Source: Odobenus rosmarus divergens
Lineage: Eukaryota; Chordata; Mammalia; Carnivora; Odobenidae
Assembly: GCF_000321225.1 (NCBI RefSeq)
Contig: NW_004451850.1
Location: forward strand, 124,001-188,000
Length of the DNA stretch: 64,000 nucleotides
Reading direction: 5' to 3'
Positions 1 to 12,035 of this stretch are shown here, in pieces; within the stretch, counting starts at the first letter, position 1, and every line of letters starts with the position of its first letter. Below the pieces are notes generated by a model. It was not told the origin of the DNA. It made no database searches and worked only from the letters and a program-made list of their open reading frames with translations. The position numbers were made by a program, and so were the translations under genes.

Positions 1-3000
1 AACAGACTGTAGGAATTGGTGTCATTTGTTCCTTAGATTCCCGGTAAAAATCACTAATGAAACCATCTGGGTCTGGTGCTTTCTGCTTTAAGAAGGTTAT
101 GAATTACTGGTTTCAATATCTTTAGTAGTTTAGTAGGCCTATTCAGATCATTTCTCCCTGTGTGAGTTGTGTCTTTCAAAGAATTGGCTGATTTCATCTA
201 AGTTACCAACTTTGTGGGTATGAAGTACTCAAAATAGCCTTTTATTATCCTTTTAATATCTGTGGCATCAGTAGTGATAGCTCCTCTTTCATATCTGAAA
301 TGATTAATTTGTGTCTTACCCCTTTTTTTCTTGGTTAGCCTGAGTAGATGGTTTGATATTTTCAAAGCGCCAGCTTTTGTTTCCATTGACTTTTTGCTAT
401 TGATTTCCTTTTTTCAATCTCAATGATTTTTGCTCTTATTTTTACAATTTTTTTCTGCTTACCTTACATTTAATTTGCCCTTATTTTTCTAGTTTTCCTA
501 AGGTGAAAGATACATTATCGATCATTCTTTTCTAATATATGCATTCAATGCTATAAATTTCCCTCTAACACTGGGTTTGTCACAACTCATTAATTTTGAC
601 AGGCTTTATTTTCATTTAGTTAAAAATATTTTAAATTTTTCTTGAGTTCTTAATGTGTTTAGAATTGTATTGTTTAATCTCTAAGTATTTTGTGATTTCC
701 CTGCTATCTATTATTGATTTCTATTTTAACTCCGCTGTGGTCTGAGAGCATACTTTTATGGTGTCTATTCTTTCATAGTTGTTAAAGTGTGTTTTATGGC
801 CCAGAATATGGTCTTCCTTGGTAAATGTTTCATGTGCACTTGAGAAGAATGTATATTCTACCATTGTTGGACCAAGTGTTCTATAAATGTCAATTAGATC
901 CAGTTGACTGATGGTACTATTCAGTTCAACTATGTCCTTACTGATTTTCTGCCTGTTGGATCTGTCAACTACTGATAGGTGTTGAAGCCTCCAATTATAG
1001 TAGTGGAATTATGTATCTTTCTCTGCATTTTATCAGTTTCTGCCTCATGTATTTTGATGCTTTCTTATTAAGTACATACACACTAAAGATTGTTATGTTT
1101 TATTGGAAAAGCAACCCTTTTATCATTATGTAATGCACCTCTTTATCAGTGGCAACTCTCCTTGCTATGAATGCTGCTTTGCCTGAAATTACTATTGCTA
1201 CTCCTGCCTTCTTTTAATGAGTGCCTGCCAGGTATATCTTTCTCCATCCCTTTACATTAAATTCATCTGTCTTTATGTTTAACGTGGGTTTCTTGCATAC
1301 AGCATCTAGTTTGGCCTTGTTTTTATTCACTCTTAAAGTCTCCTTTATCTATCCTTTTTTGTTTGCTTCTATTTTTGTCTTCCACTCTTTTTCTGCCTTC
1401 TCTGGCTTTAACTGAACATTTTACATGATTCCATTTTCTCTCCTATCTTAGCGTTATCAGTTATATCTAAAAAAATAATTAAGAACTTTTTAGTAGCTGC
1501 CCTCAAGTTTGAAATATACATTTACAACTAATCCAAGTCCACATTCAAATATTATATGGCTTCACAGGTAGTGCATGTGCCTTTTAACAGAGTATTCCCA
1601 ATTCTTCCTTCCATCCCTTATTACGTAGCTGTCATTCATGTCAATGATAATCACTGAATATACTGTTGCTAGTATTACCTTAAACAAATTATCTATCAGA
1701 TCAATTAAAAATAAGAAAAGTAAAAGACTTTATTTTACTTTTATTTATTCCTTCTCTAACATTCCTTCTTTATTTGTATAGATCCAAATTTCTGACCCCC
1801 ATCATTTTCCTTCTCTCTGAAAAACTTTTAACATTTCTTGCAAGCAGGTCAGCTAGTGACAAATTTCAATTTTTGTTTGTCTGAGAAAGTCTTTATTTCT
1901 CCTTCACTTTTGAAGGATTTTTGCTAGATACAGAATTCTAGGTTAGTGGTTTGTTTTTTCAATACTCTATTTCACTTCATTCTTTTTTTGCTTGCATGGT
2001 TTCTAAAGAGAAGTCCAATTTAATTCTTATACTTGATCTTCTATAGGTAGGCATTTTTTCTATTGGCTTACTTCAGGATTTTCTCTTTTTGAGTTTTCTA
2101 CAGTTTGGATATGGCTAGATGTCAATTTTTCTGGTATTTACCCTGCTTCTGCTCTGAGCTTCCTGGACCTGTGATTTGGTGTCTGTGTTTAATTGTGGAA
2201 AATTGTCAGCCATTAAAACTTCACACATTTCTTCTGTTCCTCTTTCCTCTATTTCTGATACTGATATTACATATATGTTACACCTTTTGTAATTGTCCTA
2301 CAGTTCTTGAATAATCTGTTCAATCTTTTTCATTCTTTTTTTCCTCTTTGTATTTCAGTTTTGGAAGTTTGTATTGATATAACTTCAAACTCATTGCTTC
2401 TTTCCTTGGCTGGGTACAGTCTACAAATAAATCCATGAAGGACATTTTTTATTTCTGTTGGTGTTTTTGATTTCTAGAATTTTCTTTTTATTCTTTCTTA
2501 GAGTTTCCATCCCTCTGCTTACATTACCTATCTTTTCTTGCATGTTGTTCACTTTTCTCATCAGAGACCTCAGCATATTAATAATTAGTTTAAATTCCCA
2601 GTCTGATAATTCCACAATCTCTGCTATATATGTACCTGGTTCTGATACTTACTTTGTCCATTCAGACTGTGTTTCTTGTCTTTTAGTATGCCTTACAGAC
2701 TTTTTTGTTGAAAGACAAACATGATATACCAGGTAAAAGGAACTGAGATAGTGAGAGTTTTAGGTTTATCTGCCTAGGAGTTAGACTATGTTTACTGCTT
2801 GCTGTAATTGTGGTGTCAGAGGCTGTAATTTCCTTTAGTGTCCTTGTTTTTTCTCCCCTATTGCCTTTGGGTTTTCCTAGCAACATCTTAAATAGGGTTT
2901 GAGGCATCTGGTTCTTTTAGCTGTAATCCCCCTTATTATACATGAGCCCTACTAATATGGTGGTAAGGCGTGGGCGGAGGGGAAGCCTTCTATAGTTCTA

Positions 3001-3580
3001 TGGTTAGGTCTTAGCCTTTTAGTGAACCTAAGTAGGTATTTCTCTTCCACCAGATGGAAGGCTAGAGAGAGTTGGGTTGTGTATGTCCCTTCCCCCATGT
3101 CAGTTAGGCTTTGGTAAAACTCTAGTTGATTAGGTTCCGGTAAAATAATTTCCCTTGAGGAAAGGCCTTGTTAAGGAGAACAGAGGGCTCTGGGGGTATT
3201 TTAGAAGTGTTACTTTCTCCTCTCTCTCTCCCTAAAGTATGAAGGGATTTTTTTCTGAGATTTTACTGAGAACTTGGTAGGGCGCCTAGAGGTAAAACTC
3301 AGGAAAGTGTGGGGAGGCTCCTAAGAACAGGCCCCCTTGGAGTTTCTCTCAAGCTAGTCTACACTGAGCCTCCAGCAATTCATCAATTTCGATGTAAAGT
3401 TTTCCTACTATTCTGGCTCTAGCTGTGGGCTTCTGCTTACAACCAAGGTGTAATTAGGGCCTAAAATTTCTTACTTCCATTTGAATTGCAATGCTCTGAC
3501 CTTGGCACGGAACAATTATTTTCTAGCCTGGTTTTCTCCATCCTTTTATGTCTCTAAACAGTTGTGCCAATGTCAAGAGG
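1..3580 (-). mobile_element. Ancient L1 (L1M type), antisense, ORF2 through 5' region
   Basis: Reading the minus strand gives L1 sequence. From about 1450 down to 1 it follows the ORF2 region between endonuclease and reverse transcriptase; for example the complement around 60-130 matches the L1 stretch encoding 'SGPDGF'-like sequence just before the RT core. From about 1700 to 3560 it follows the 5' region typical of old L1M subfamilies. The element is cut by the window edge, so its 3' half is not visible. Many stops and frameshifts are present and no frame exceeds about 90 codons, so it is dead. No SINE interrupts it. The right edge is approximate because the LTR at about 3588 follows at once. 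Family recognition is from memory; subfamily is not assigned. Confidence 0.8.
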
Positions 3581-3587
3581 TCCTAAC

Positions 3588-3992
3588 TAAGGACTGAACG
3601 GTGCCCCCCCCATTTCATATGTTGAAGCCTTAATCCCCAGGTGACTGTATTGGAGATAAATCCCTTAAGAAGGTAATTAAGGTCAAATGAGGTCATAAGG
3701 GTGGAGCTCTCATTTGACAGAACTGGTGTCCTTATAGAAGAGAGAGCTCGCTCGCAGCTTCTAGAAGAGGGAGAAACACCAGAGATCCCTTCTTCTCCTA
3801 CCCCCTTTCCCTTTCTCTTCAGTATGTGAGGACTCAGGAATTCCTGAGATGTCGCAGCATTAACTGAACCCTACCTACGAGAACCTCAATCTTGGACTTT
3901 CCAGCCTCTAAAACTGTGAGAAAGAAATTTCTGTTATTTAAGTGACCCAATCTTTGTTTTTTTGTTATGGCAGCCCTAGCAGATGACAGTCC
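3588..3992 (+). mobile_element. Solitary MaLR-type LTR (MST/MLT1-like)
   Basis: The sequence follows the layout of mammalian MaLR (ERVL-related) LTRs. It opens with a GGACTGAA-like start and 'TTCATATGTTGAAGCC', then 'GAGGTCATAAGGGTGGAGC', then 'GTCCTTATAGAAGAGAGAGC', and closes with 'CCAGCCTCTAAAACTGTGAG' and 'TTGTTATGGCAGCCC'. It is a non-coding solo LTR with no internal retroviral region nearby. It lies directly beyond the 5' end of the antisense L1. Boundaries are good to about 10 bases. Confidence 0.72.
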
Positions 3993-4904
3993 TTTGTTGA
4001 ATAAGGTAACCTGGTTTATGGAAAAGTTTGAGTTTGGTGCTATCTAAAGTGGCTGCAGTGTTTTCAATTACTGTCTTCTCTCATGCACTGTTGTATTTCC
4101 CTTTCCAGTACAGCAATATGATCTTCTGAAGATTCCATAGCCTTGTGGCCACGTTTAGTTACTAAAATTTAGTTCAAGTTAAAGCATCGATTTCAAAGTT
4201 GTTTTAAATCTCATCTTTTCCCCTTATCCTCAGGTCAGGTTTGAATGGAAGTCCTGACTACGGGATTTGAGCTGGGATGTGTGGGCAGGGTCTGGCTCTG
4301 AGATACCTCTTTCCTCTATCTCTTTAAAACTTAACCTCTCTGAGGTTATCCTTGCTTCTTCAATGTTGACAGGCTGAAGATGCAATCTGTGTGGCAGTGC
4401 CCAAATTACTGACCTTTTCATTGGACTCACATGTAAATTCTTCATGGGTCTCCAAGAAGCCTCTCTACTATGCTGTTCCCTGACAGGACAGGCCCCCAAT
4501 GTAGCAGAACGTCCTATAGCCTCTTACTGATGAGGTGTCTCACCTAGTAGCCAGCCTCCTTGACTGGGCTATTAGCAAAATTGTCCTAGTCAGGTAATCT
4601 TGGCAGTGATCACTGGAAATTCATACATTTTTCCCATGCCAAAAGGAGGGAATTCGGACTGTTCTACTGCTTCCCTCTCTCTGCAGTCTCTGTGTGTTTA
4701 ATCCTATTCGTCCTTCTTAGATAAGCACACAGGTGAAATCCTAAACTGTGTTTAAGATTTTAATTTATGTCAAAAGAGGAGGTCTTTAGGAATAAAATGG
4801 ACTCCCTAGCACAAGGACAAACTGAGGACCTTGTGAATTCATGTTTGGAAATATTATCTTCTAATTCTTGAATTATTATTCAACTTCCACGGGATGAATC
4901 TTTT
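3993..4904. other. Unassigned sequence
   Basis: No repeat or gene is recognised. The best open frame (minus strand, about 4230-4499, 89 codons) has no recognisable domain and no splice context that I can support. It may be unique DNA or a very old repeat. Confidence 0.4.
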
Positions 4905-5265
4905 ACTTCATTAATTCAACAAATATTTAGTGAGCACCCAAAGTATATAGTGCACAAAAATAAAGTTGTCCAGAATTCTCCCTGCCCTCAGATATTTCAG
5001 GTGAGCTAAAATAGATACATAAATATTTTTAATATCAAGGTAAAAGATGACAGGTGACATAAGAAAAGTGGTCTGAGAATTCAAAAAGGAAGAAATAACT
5101 CTATTTTTGACTCACCCATGAAAGACTTAGAGAACAGGACACTTGGGCTGGGTAGGATTTATGTATCAGAGAAAGAAAGGATATTCTAGATTACAAAACA
5201 ACAGCACAGAAATGGAAAAATACTTGAAATTGTTGGGGAAAAGATATCTTTTTAAGGTATCCCTC
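4905..5265 (-). mobile_element. L2 LINE remnant, antisense
   Basis: It begins with the reverse complement of the L2 3' end ('TTCAACAAATATTTAGTGAGCACC') and continues with 'CTCCCTGCCCTCAGA', the counterpart of the L2 antisense 'ccctgccctcatggagctt' segment. Further right the match weakens ('GAATTCAAAAAGGAAG', 'GGATATTCTAGA' parallel the L2 'gggaagagcattccag' area). Old and badly diverged, so the right boundary is soft. Confidence 0.5.
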
Positions 5266-7664
5266 CTTTGATGTTAATATTGGAAGTAGAAAGATATAGG
5301 GAAAAGAAGACAGGAAGGAGTAGTAAGAACTAATTAAGCAGTTGGGTTTTTCCACCTTTTAGCGGGTCTGTGTTGCACTTTGTACAAACTGGATACTGAT
5401 AAATCTGTTAAATCCCAATTATGCTTAAACTTCTCATTCTTTTCTATTAAATTAATAGACATTAGAGTAACGAGTCTTGTAAAACAAATTTACATCTTTA
5501 TAATTTTTTCTTAGTTGGTCAATCATTCACTATGTATATCTAGCCACCATGAGAAATATAAAAGTTAAAACAATCTCACCCCAGTACGAACTTAAAATTT
5601 ACTTTCCTTTCCCGGATTTGTTGCTTTTACCCAGATAGGAAAATAATTGATGCCCATGAGCCTGATTTGATTATAGTTTATTATTCAACCCCAACCCCCA
5701 ACACACAGTTACTGTTCTTCCCACTCCTGTCATTAAGAAAATGTAGGAATAACTTCTGACATAATGTTAACTTAAGCTACTACTGGTTACTACTGGAATA
5801 GAATGGTTGTGTTTTGGCTCTTTATCATTGAGTGCCAAAATGAATTTTTGAATTTCTAATTGGCATATTCTTTCTCTGGGGTTTCCATGAATTTGCAGTG
5901 ACTACTTTTATCAAGTATATATGTATTCCTTACACAGATTTTCCAAATGAACTGTCAATCAAACTGCTATTCCCATTTCAAAAATGAAGATAATGTAGGT
6001 ATAAGAAACTAGGTAAAGCAAAGCTCCTTTATTACAGGGATTTTAATTTTAGCAAGATCTCTTAAATCAGCCATTCCGGTATGATTCATCTAATCTTTTC
6101 TGCTGATTACCAGAGGCAAGGTGTATTTGAATGAATGTAAGGCAGAGAGGCTTGTTAGAACAGTCCGTTCCTCAAATGATCATCACTACATCTTATTTAA
6201 CAATATACACGCTACCTGTAGATGTCACTATACCCTTATAATTCTTCTCAGTGACCTACACTCCGCACCACACCCCCCCACAACTGTCAGTTACAGGAAG
6301 GAATATTTGAAGGAATGTTGAATTTCTGTTTTCTAAACAGAGAAATGAAAAGCAAGATTTCCTGGAATATAAAATATAAAATCGCAAATCAGACAGTAAC
6401 ACACCAACCAGAAGGAGTGCTTTCAAAAGTAGATAATTATATTTACGACCTTTGTTTCATTAGTCAATTCGATAACCTTTCAGGTTAAAAACAAGATCCA
6501 ACCAAGAATGTGGCTATTACCTCTTTTGTTGTATAGTTATGCATGATCTGTAAAATCTTAGCCTAAAATAAACAAAATCACGTTTCAACAACTGTTTTCT
6601 CATAAGATATTAGAGGAGTTGAATAAAATATATTCTTGTTTTTAAGAAGAGTGTGAAAATGATGCTTTCATGGATTAATTAATGGCAGAAGAAATATAAA
6701 CAAATATGTCTGGTTTTGAGAATAGGTTTTTGCTTTGGCAGCCTTTTGCCTGAGAACTGGAATTGGCAAAAGCTCAAAAACTAGGCATGAGTGATTTGTT
6801 GTCTTCTCTCCACTCAGTTGCGTGACACAGCAGTTAACACATAGGAAGGGATGCTGTATATAACATTCATGATAGTAGTATAGGAATTTCAGGCAAGCCA
6901 AGCTCTCAATGACAATTCCTGAAGTAGACGATGGATGTTGCTAGAGCAAGAAATCACTGGGCAGGGGTGCTAAGGTTCTGGCAGTCTTCCTTCTTGCACT
7001 GGGCTACCAAACACTGGGCCCAGTTTTTTGTTCATTGCACAGTCATGTCCCTTTCATTAATTGGGACGTAGGGATTCCTTTATCACAGCTTGTAGCATAG
7101 CAAAGTATTCCAAGTGGGAAGAGAAGGATACTCAGAAGTGACTTAGGTGTCTTACGAGGCCTAGAAGGTCATACTTAGTCTAAGTAGAAAAGACAGACCT
7201 CCCTCAGGGAGAGAAACACAGCCAAAGTTGAAGCAGTAAATGATCTCAGCTTTTCAAAGGCAAAGAGAGTTGGAGAAAAGGAGCTCCAGTTAATTAAACA
7301 CAGCTTTTCAAGTAGGAAAGTGCATGTCCAGGTTATCCTCTGGTTGATGCTGATTGCCAAAGGGCAGGGTTCACCAAAAACTCCACTGGATCAACAGGAG
7401 GATTATGGAGTCATATCCTTCTACACAATAGGCCCCGAAGAGAGAAAAAAAAATCAAGTCAGTCATGGAGTTGGAAGGACCATGAGTGAAAAAGAAAATA
7501 AAGATAAAGTAAGGTGTGTAGAATGGAAAAATCTGAAATAAATCCTATATAAGGGTATGGATTTGGGCAAACGTCAATAATGGCAAGGCTTAACTGAGGC
7601 ATTCTGAAGCCAGGGGTAGCCACTGCCGATGCTATTAAGGCCTTGCACCGTGGCTATTTGTAAA
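5266..7664. other. Long stretch without recognisable features
   Basis: AT-rich DNA with no SINE, L1 or convincing coding frame; the longest frames are under 80 codons. A weak MIR-like patch may exist near 5960-6030 ('CCCATTTCAAAAATGAAGA'), but I would not assert it. This is one of the largest stretches in the window without recent insertions. Confidence 0.4.
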
Positions 7665-7802
7665 TGTTCTTCATACTCCTTGTTAGACAGCAACTTCTTA
7701 GGGGGCTAAAACAGAGTCTCATTCATCTTTGTTCCCCCATAGCACTCAGAAAATCATCTGGCACCTAATGGATTCTCAAAAATCATTTGTTTATTAAATA
7801 AA
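7665..7802 (+). mobile_element. L2 3' end fragment
   Basis: The order of landmarks is that of the L2 3' end: 'TTAGACAGCAACTTCTTAGG' for the 'tgtaagctccttgagg' segment, 'TCATTCATCTTTGTTCCCCC' for 'tgttcaccgctgtatcccc', then 'AGCACTCAGAAAATCATCTG' and a tail resembling 'tcaataaatgtttgttgaat'. Heavily diverged. Confidence 0.55.
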
Positions 7803-8125
7803 CCAATGAAAGTAAATGATATACAGTGGGGGCAAAAGGTTCTTGGGTGCTGTCAATGAAAAAGAATGGGAGGTCGAAAAACAGTTCTAATGCCTGAATT
7901 TGGAGATTGGAAAAGTTGGAGCTACTGTTAGACCCATGGAATGTAGAAGGAAGGTTCAATTTGTAAACAAGAGATTCAATTCCTTAGAGGATAAATGGAG
8001 ATGGTCTATATTTAAGGCAAGAATCTATAATAAGTGGGGCTTAAATCTGACTGGTTGTACATGTAAGACATGAGGAAAGGGGCTAGAAAGGCATATTTGG
8101 GATTCCTTAGTGGAGAACACATTTA
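7803..8125. other. Unassigned sequence
   Basis: No gene or repeat recognised between the L2 fragment and the first SINE. Confidence 0.35.
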
Positions 8126-8136
8126 AATTTTCAGAA

Positions 8137-8329
8137 TGAGGGTGCCTGGGAGGCTCAGTCGGTTAAGAGTCTGCCTTCAGCTCAGGTCATGATCCCAGGG
8201 CCCAGGGATCAAGTACCTCATTAGGGTCCCTGCTCAGCGGGGAGTCTGCTTTTCCCTCTCCGTCTGCCCCTCCTCTCTGTTCATGCTCACTCTCTCCCCC
8301 TCTCTCTCTCAAATAAATTTAAAAAAATG
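8137..8329 (+). mobile_element. Can-SINE, sense
   Basis: tRNA-derived head (GGTGCCTGGGAGGCTCAG), CT-rich middle and AAATAAATTTAAAAAAA tail. An 11-bp TSD, AATTTTCAGAA, is perfect at 8126-8136 and 8330-8340. It is the first SINE met from the left edge. Confidence 0.95.
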
Positions 8330-8340
8330 AATTTTCAGAA

Positions 8341-9176
8341 CGGATGAACCCCCTGAGAGAATGTGTATAATGTATTACGTATATGAAGAAGGTCAAGAAC
8401 TAAAGATTTTGGGATATCTAGAATTAACAGGTGGGAGAAGAAAGAACTCAGAGCCCGCTGAAGACAGAATAGTGTTATATTAGCTGAGAAAAGAAAACTG
8501 GGAAAAAAGGCAACCATGCTACACAAATGAACAACATATAATAAAGAAATTTAGATGGATAAATAAAAATAGCAAACAAAAAAAAAACCCTTTACTATTT
8601 TTTTTCCAAAAGGTCTTTAGTTGCCTAAGAGAACTGCCTTACTCTGACATAGTACACTTATAAGTTAGACTTCTGACTGTTCAGGAAGGAGTTGCGGGGC
8701 GCAGTGAGTGGGCTAAGTGGTGAGCATACAGAAACCACACATAGGGGCAGGGTATGTAAAAGAAGATGTCTTAACAGATCGATTATGTAGGCTCAAGGTG
8801 TAGGAAATAATTTTTTTTCACTCCATGGTCTTTTGCCTTCTCCATGGATGGCTGAACTAGAACTGAAGCTAGACTAACTTCACACGTGGAGAGGTGAGAG
8901 AAATAAGGAGGGTACAGCACTGAAACATTCATCCATGATTTTTGTATTAAGGGAAAACAAGTATTTATTTAGTTTAAAAGTTTTTATACCTTGGTTTTTG
9001 GGGTGGAGGGTGTATGGGCTATTCTGAGTCTTTTGAAATCTACCCTCCCCCCAGAGGAAAATGCACATTCACATTCAAAGTTACATGAAATGACAAGATC
9101 TAGAGATCTCTTCAAAGGATCCCAGGGTAAGAAACCCTAATTTAGCAAAGAGCCTGCAAATTCATTGACTTGATTC
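8341..9176. other. Unassigned sequence
   Basis: No recognisable gene or repeat. AT-rich with short A and T runs; frames below about 65 codons. Confidence 0.35.
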
Positions 9177-9648
9177 TTTCTCTTTTTATTATGTTATGTT
9201 AATCACCATACGTTACATCATTAGTTTTTGATGTGGTGATCCACGATTCATTGTTTGCGTATAACACCCAGTGCTCCCTGCAGGACGTGCCCTCCTTAAT
9301 ACCCATCACCGGGCTAACCCGTCCCCCCACCCCCCTCCCCTCTAGAACCCTCAGTGTGTTTCTCAGAGTCCACAGTCTNNNNNNNNNNNNNNNNNNNNNN
9401 NNNNNNNNNNNNNNNNNNNNNNNNNNNNAGCATCTGTCTTCCAAACTATCACTTTTCTAGAACACCCCCCTCCCCTCTAGAACCCTCAGTGTGTTTCTCA
9501 GAGTCCACAGTCTGTCATGGTTCATCTCTCCCTCCGATTTCCCCCCCGTCATTTTTCCCTTCCTTCTCCTAATGTCCTCCGTGCTATTCCTTATGTTCCA
9601 CAAATGAGTGAAGCCATATGATAATTGACTTTCTCTGCCTGACTTATT
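9177..9648 (-). mobile_element. Carnivore L1 3' end, antisense, interrupted by assembly gap
   Basis: The complement carries the carnivore L1 3' UTR seen in sense at 18340-18685: the AATGATGTACTGTATGG-type segment, 'ATCACCACATCAAAAAC', 'CACTGGGTGTTATA' and the 'GTTTCTCAGAGTCC' complement, up to the 'AAGTCAGGCAGAGAAAG' region at the right. 9379-9428 is a run of 50 N. A 50-base segment left of the gap (9329-9378) is repeated exactly to the right (9464-9513), and 9429-9463 comes from elsewhere, so internal order is unreliable. Confidence 0.85.
9379..9428. other. Assembly gap (50 N)
   Basis: Fifty N bases inside the antisense L1 3' end. The flanks are a duplicated 50-mer, which suggests a patch or misjoin rather than 50 truly missing bases. 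Confidence 0.95.
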
Positions 9649-9651
9649 AAA

Positions 9652-9835
9652 GGGAGAAGAGCGCAGTAGGAATCAGGAGTCCCGAGTCCCAGTTCCACTT
9701 CTCCCAGCTCAACTGTGTCACCATGAAAACATACTATTATCTCTTAGAAGACAATTTCCTTCTTTACAAAATGAGGACATGACTAAATTATCTCTTAGGT
9801 CGCTTTTAGTGAAACATGTTACATGTTATGTTTCT
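9652..9835 (+). mobile_element. MIR SINE remnant, sense
   Basis: Follows the MIR order: 'AATCAGGAGTCCCGAGTCCC' then 'CAACTGTGTCACC' (for 'tgtgtgaccttgggc'), 'TTTCCTTCTTTACAAAATGAGG' (for 'tttcctcatctgtaaaatgagg', split here for length) and 'AAATTATCTCTTAGGTCGC'. Its left edge adjoins the L1 3' fragment. Confidence 0.65.
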
Positions 9836-10353
9836 ACTCAAAAAGACAACAGAGAATATTATCACTGAGCAATTCATCTCCATTTATATATTTCTTCTTG
9901 CAAAAAGCAACAGGCCATTTTACAGATTATAAGATACACATTTCAATCTATGCTTAGTGGATACTTAAAAGACAGGCGTTAATTGTATTTCAAACCCCTG
10001 TGTGAACACTAGCTGCTCCTAAATAACTCTTAGTTTCAGTACAACTTTTGGGGACTTTCCTTATTGTTATTGTTATTAGCTTTACTAACTTTGAATTCTC
10101 TTTTATAGGAGATATCCTAGCAGCTTGAAACACTCTCATAGCAGGTCACTTTCACCAGGGGAATGATCAAATTTAACTTCTTAGGAACATTAGACCACTG
10201 TTACTTTTGAAGATTTTGAAGTTCTTCTGCAAAACAAGAACTGAAGAAGTCAAACAAGCTTCTTCACAGAAAGCAAGAGCCTAGTAACAGAAAGACTGGC
10301 AGGGTCAAATGGAGGTGCTCAAGATTACAAAGGAGAGAAGAGATGAAGGAATC
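9836..10353. other. Unassigned sequence
   Basis: No repeat or gene recognised. Contains a short TTATTG run near 10060-10080. Confidence 0.35.
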
Positions 10354-10367
10354 AGAAGTGAAAGGAG

Positions 10368-10483
10368 GTGGTGAGCACTGAATAATGCACAGACTTGTTG
10401 AAATCTATGTTGTACACCTGAAACTAATGTAATATTGTATGTCACCTACAGTAATCAAAATAAAAAATTTTTAAAAAATTTTA
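10368..10483 (+). mobile_element. Extremely 5'-truncated L1 3' stub
   Basis: Only about 116 bases of L1 3' end remain: 'GTGAGCACTGAATAATG', 'TTGTACACCTGAAACTAATG', 'TAATATTGTATGTC' and an A-rich tail. It is bounded by a perfect 14-bp TSD, AGAAGTGAAAGGAG, at 10354-10367 and 10484-10497, so it is a complete insertion rather than a deletion remnant. Confidence 0.92.
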
Positions 10484-10497
10484 AGAAGTGAAAGGAG

Positions 10498-11534
10498 AAT
10501 GAGGAGAGGACAAGCTAGGTGAATTTCTACTCCATGTGCTATATCATACCATAGGAGTTCATGAGGAGTGGCTTCTTAAGAATGAACTCAATGCAGGTAG
10601 GTCTCCAGCTGAGAGTATTGAACCTCCACACTTTGGGAACCCACATTCTGACCATACCGGAGGAGAAGGAAAGAAGAGTTATCTTTCTGGTACCTAAGTG
10701 ACCCCTTTAGAGTCATTAAGCAAAGTTTCAGGAAAGCATCTGTCTTCCAAACTATCACTTTTCTAGAACCTTGTGAAGAGGCATTTGGGGCAAATATAGT
10801 TTATGGAACTTAGCAGGATAGGATGATTATCTGTATAGCTAACCTCTGTGATGGGAATACTTAGGTTATTAGAGTTAATTCTAACATGCAGCCAGAATTT
10901 TTAGCCTCTATTTCAAAAAAGGGAAAAATATTCCAATACTTAACAGCAGAACGCTCCTAATCCTAAATACTCCTTAGAAAGCCCATGAGCATCACATAAC
11001 AATGGATCCAACAATACTAAGGCGTGAACTCAAACTGCGGTACAGAACCAGGAGAATTGCACCCCTGCATGCACTGCTACTTGATTTCTAAACTTGCCAT
11101 AATTGCTTGCAAAGAGCTGAGGCAGCAATCCTGTAACGGCCCTGCAGGGACAGCAAGTAATAACCTTCCAGACGATTTTTAAAAACCAAACATTACCAAA
11201 ATTGGATCCAACCAGTGTTTAAAAGCCCAAGTTCTTGATATAGGAAATATTCAGTTCTTCCTGGTACATCTTACAAAATGCTTTGGAAGGTATAGTTATT
11301 TTCTGACCCCAAGGACCTTTAATTTAACATGGCAGATGTAGAGAGCTTTGCCAAATTTGTGAAGTCAGGAGCTTAGCACAAGACAACACAACTGGGGCCC
11401 ATGATGTGAGGTGATTCTCTCAACTGCACTTAGAGTTTCAGAATTTTAGCTGGACAGTATGTGATCCTTAGTAGTTTAAATATAAATGTATATGTAAAGG
11501 TTCCAAAGAAATTCTTCCTTCTCTGTTCACTGTT
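10498..11534. other. Unassigned sequence
   Basis: No gene or repeat recognised. 10735-10769 is the apparent source of the 35 bases found misplaced at the gap edge 9429-9463. Confidence 0.4.
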
Positions 11535-11735
11535 CAGTTTACTCATTCATTCAGTTAACAAACATTTACTGAGGAGCAACCATACATGTCAAAAATGAAA
11601 ATGGACACTGGATATAAAGACAATTTGACAAAACTCTCATATTCAAAAAGCTCACACTTGAGTCAAGGAGATAGGCAAGTAAAGAAACACAGGATTATGT
11701 GAGGAATTCTAAGGCAGTCACAAGCAGAAAGAATC
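11535..11735 (-). mobile_element. L2 remnant, antisense
   Basis: Starts with 'TCATTCATTCAGTTAACAAA' and 'CATTTACTGAGGAGCAAC', the complement of the L2 3' terminus, followed by 'AAAAAGCTCACACTTGAGTC' matching the 'gagcttacattctag' landmark and an 'AGATAGGCAAGTAAAGAAAC' stretch matching 'gacagacaataaac'. Confidence 0.65.
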
Positions 11736-11917
11736 TGACTCAGCCTGAGTGGGCTGAGCTGAGTCAAGATCAATCATTAGTTTACTAATTGAACAGAGCA
11801 TGATACAAATTCAGGACAAAGTCAGTTAATGCAAAAGTTTGGTGTTTTTACTTCTCGCCCTTGCTTTGTTTATGGTAACTTCAGTATTGTATTAGAATTA
11901 TTTCTTCTCCTGTCTGT

Positions 11918-12035
11918 CTTCCCCACTAGATTATGATGCCTTAAAGGCAGTTCTGATTTCTTTATCATCCTTTATTCCCAGGGCCCACTCCAGTAGTAAG
12001 GGCTCAACAAATACCGTAGAATAAACGACCAACCA
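11918..12035 (+). mobile_element. L2 3' end fragment, sense
   Basis: 'CCCCACTAGATTATGATGCC', 'TTAAAGGCAG', 'CCTTTATTCCCAGGGCCC' and 'GGGCTCAACAAATACCGTAG' line up with the L2 3' end. It faces the antisense L2 remnant just upstream. Confidence 0.65.

Noticed and set aside
3588..3992. Possible full endogenous retrovirus
   Set aside because: Only one LTR is visible, with no internal region or second LTR; treated as a solo LTR.
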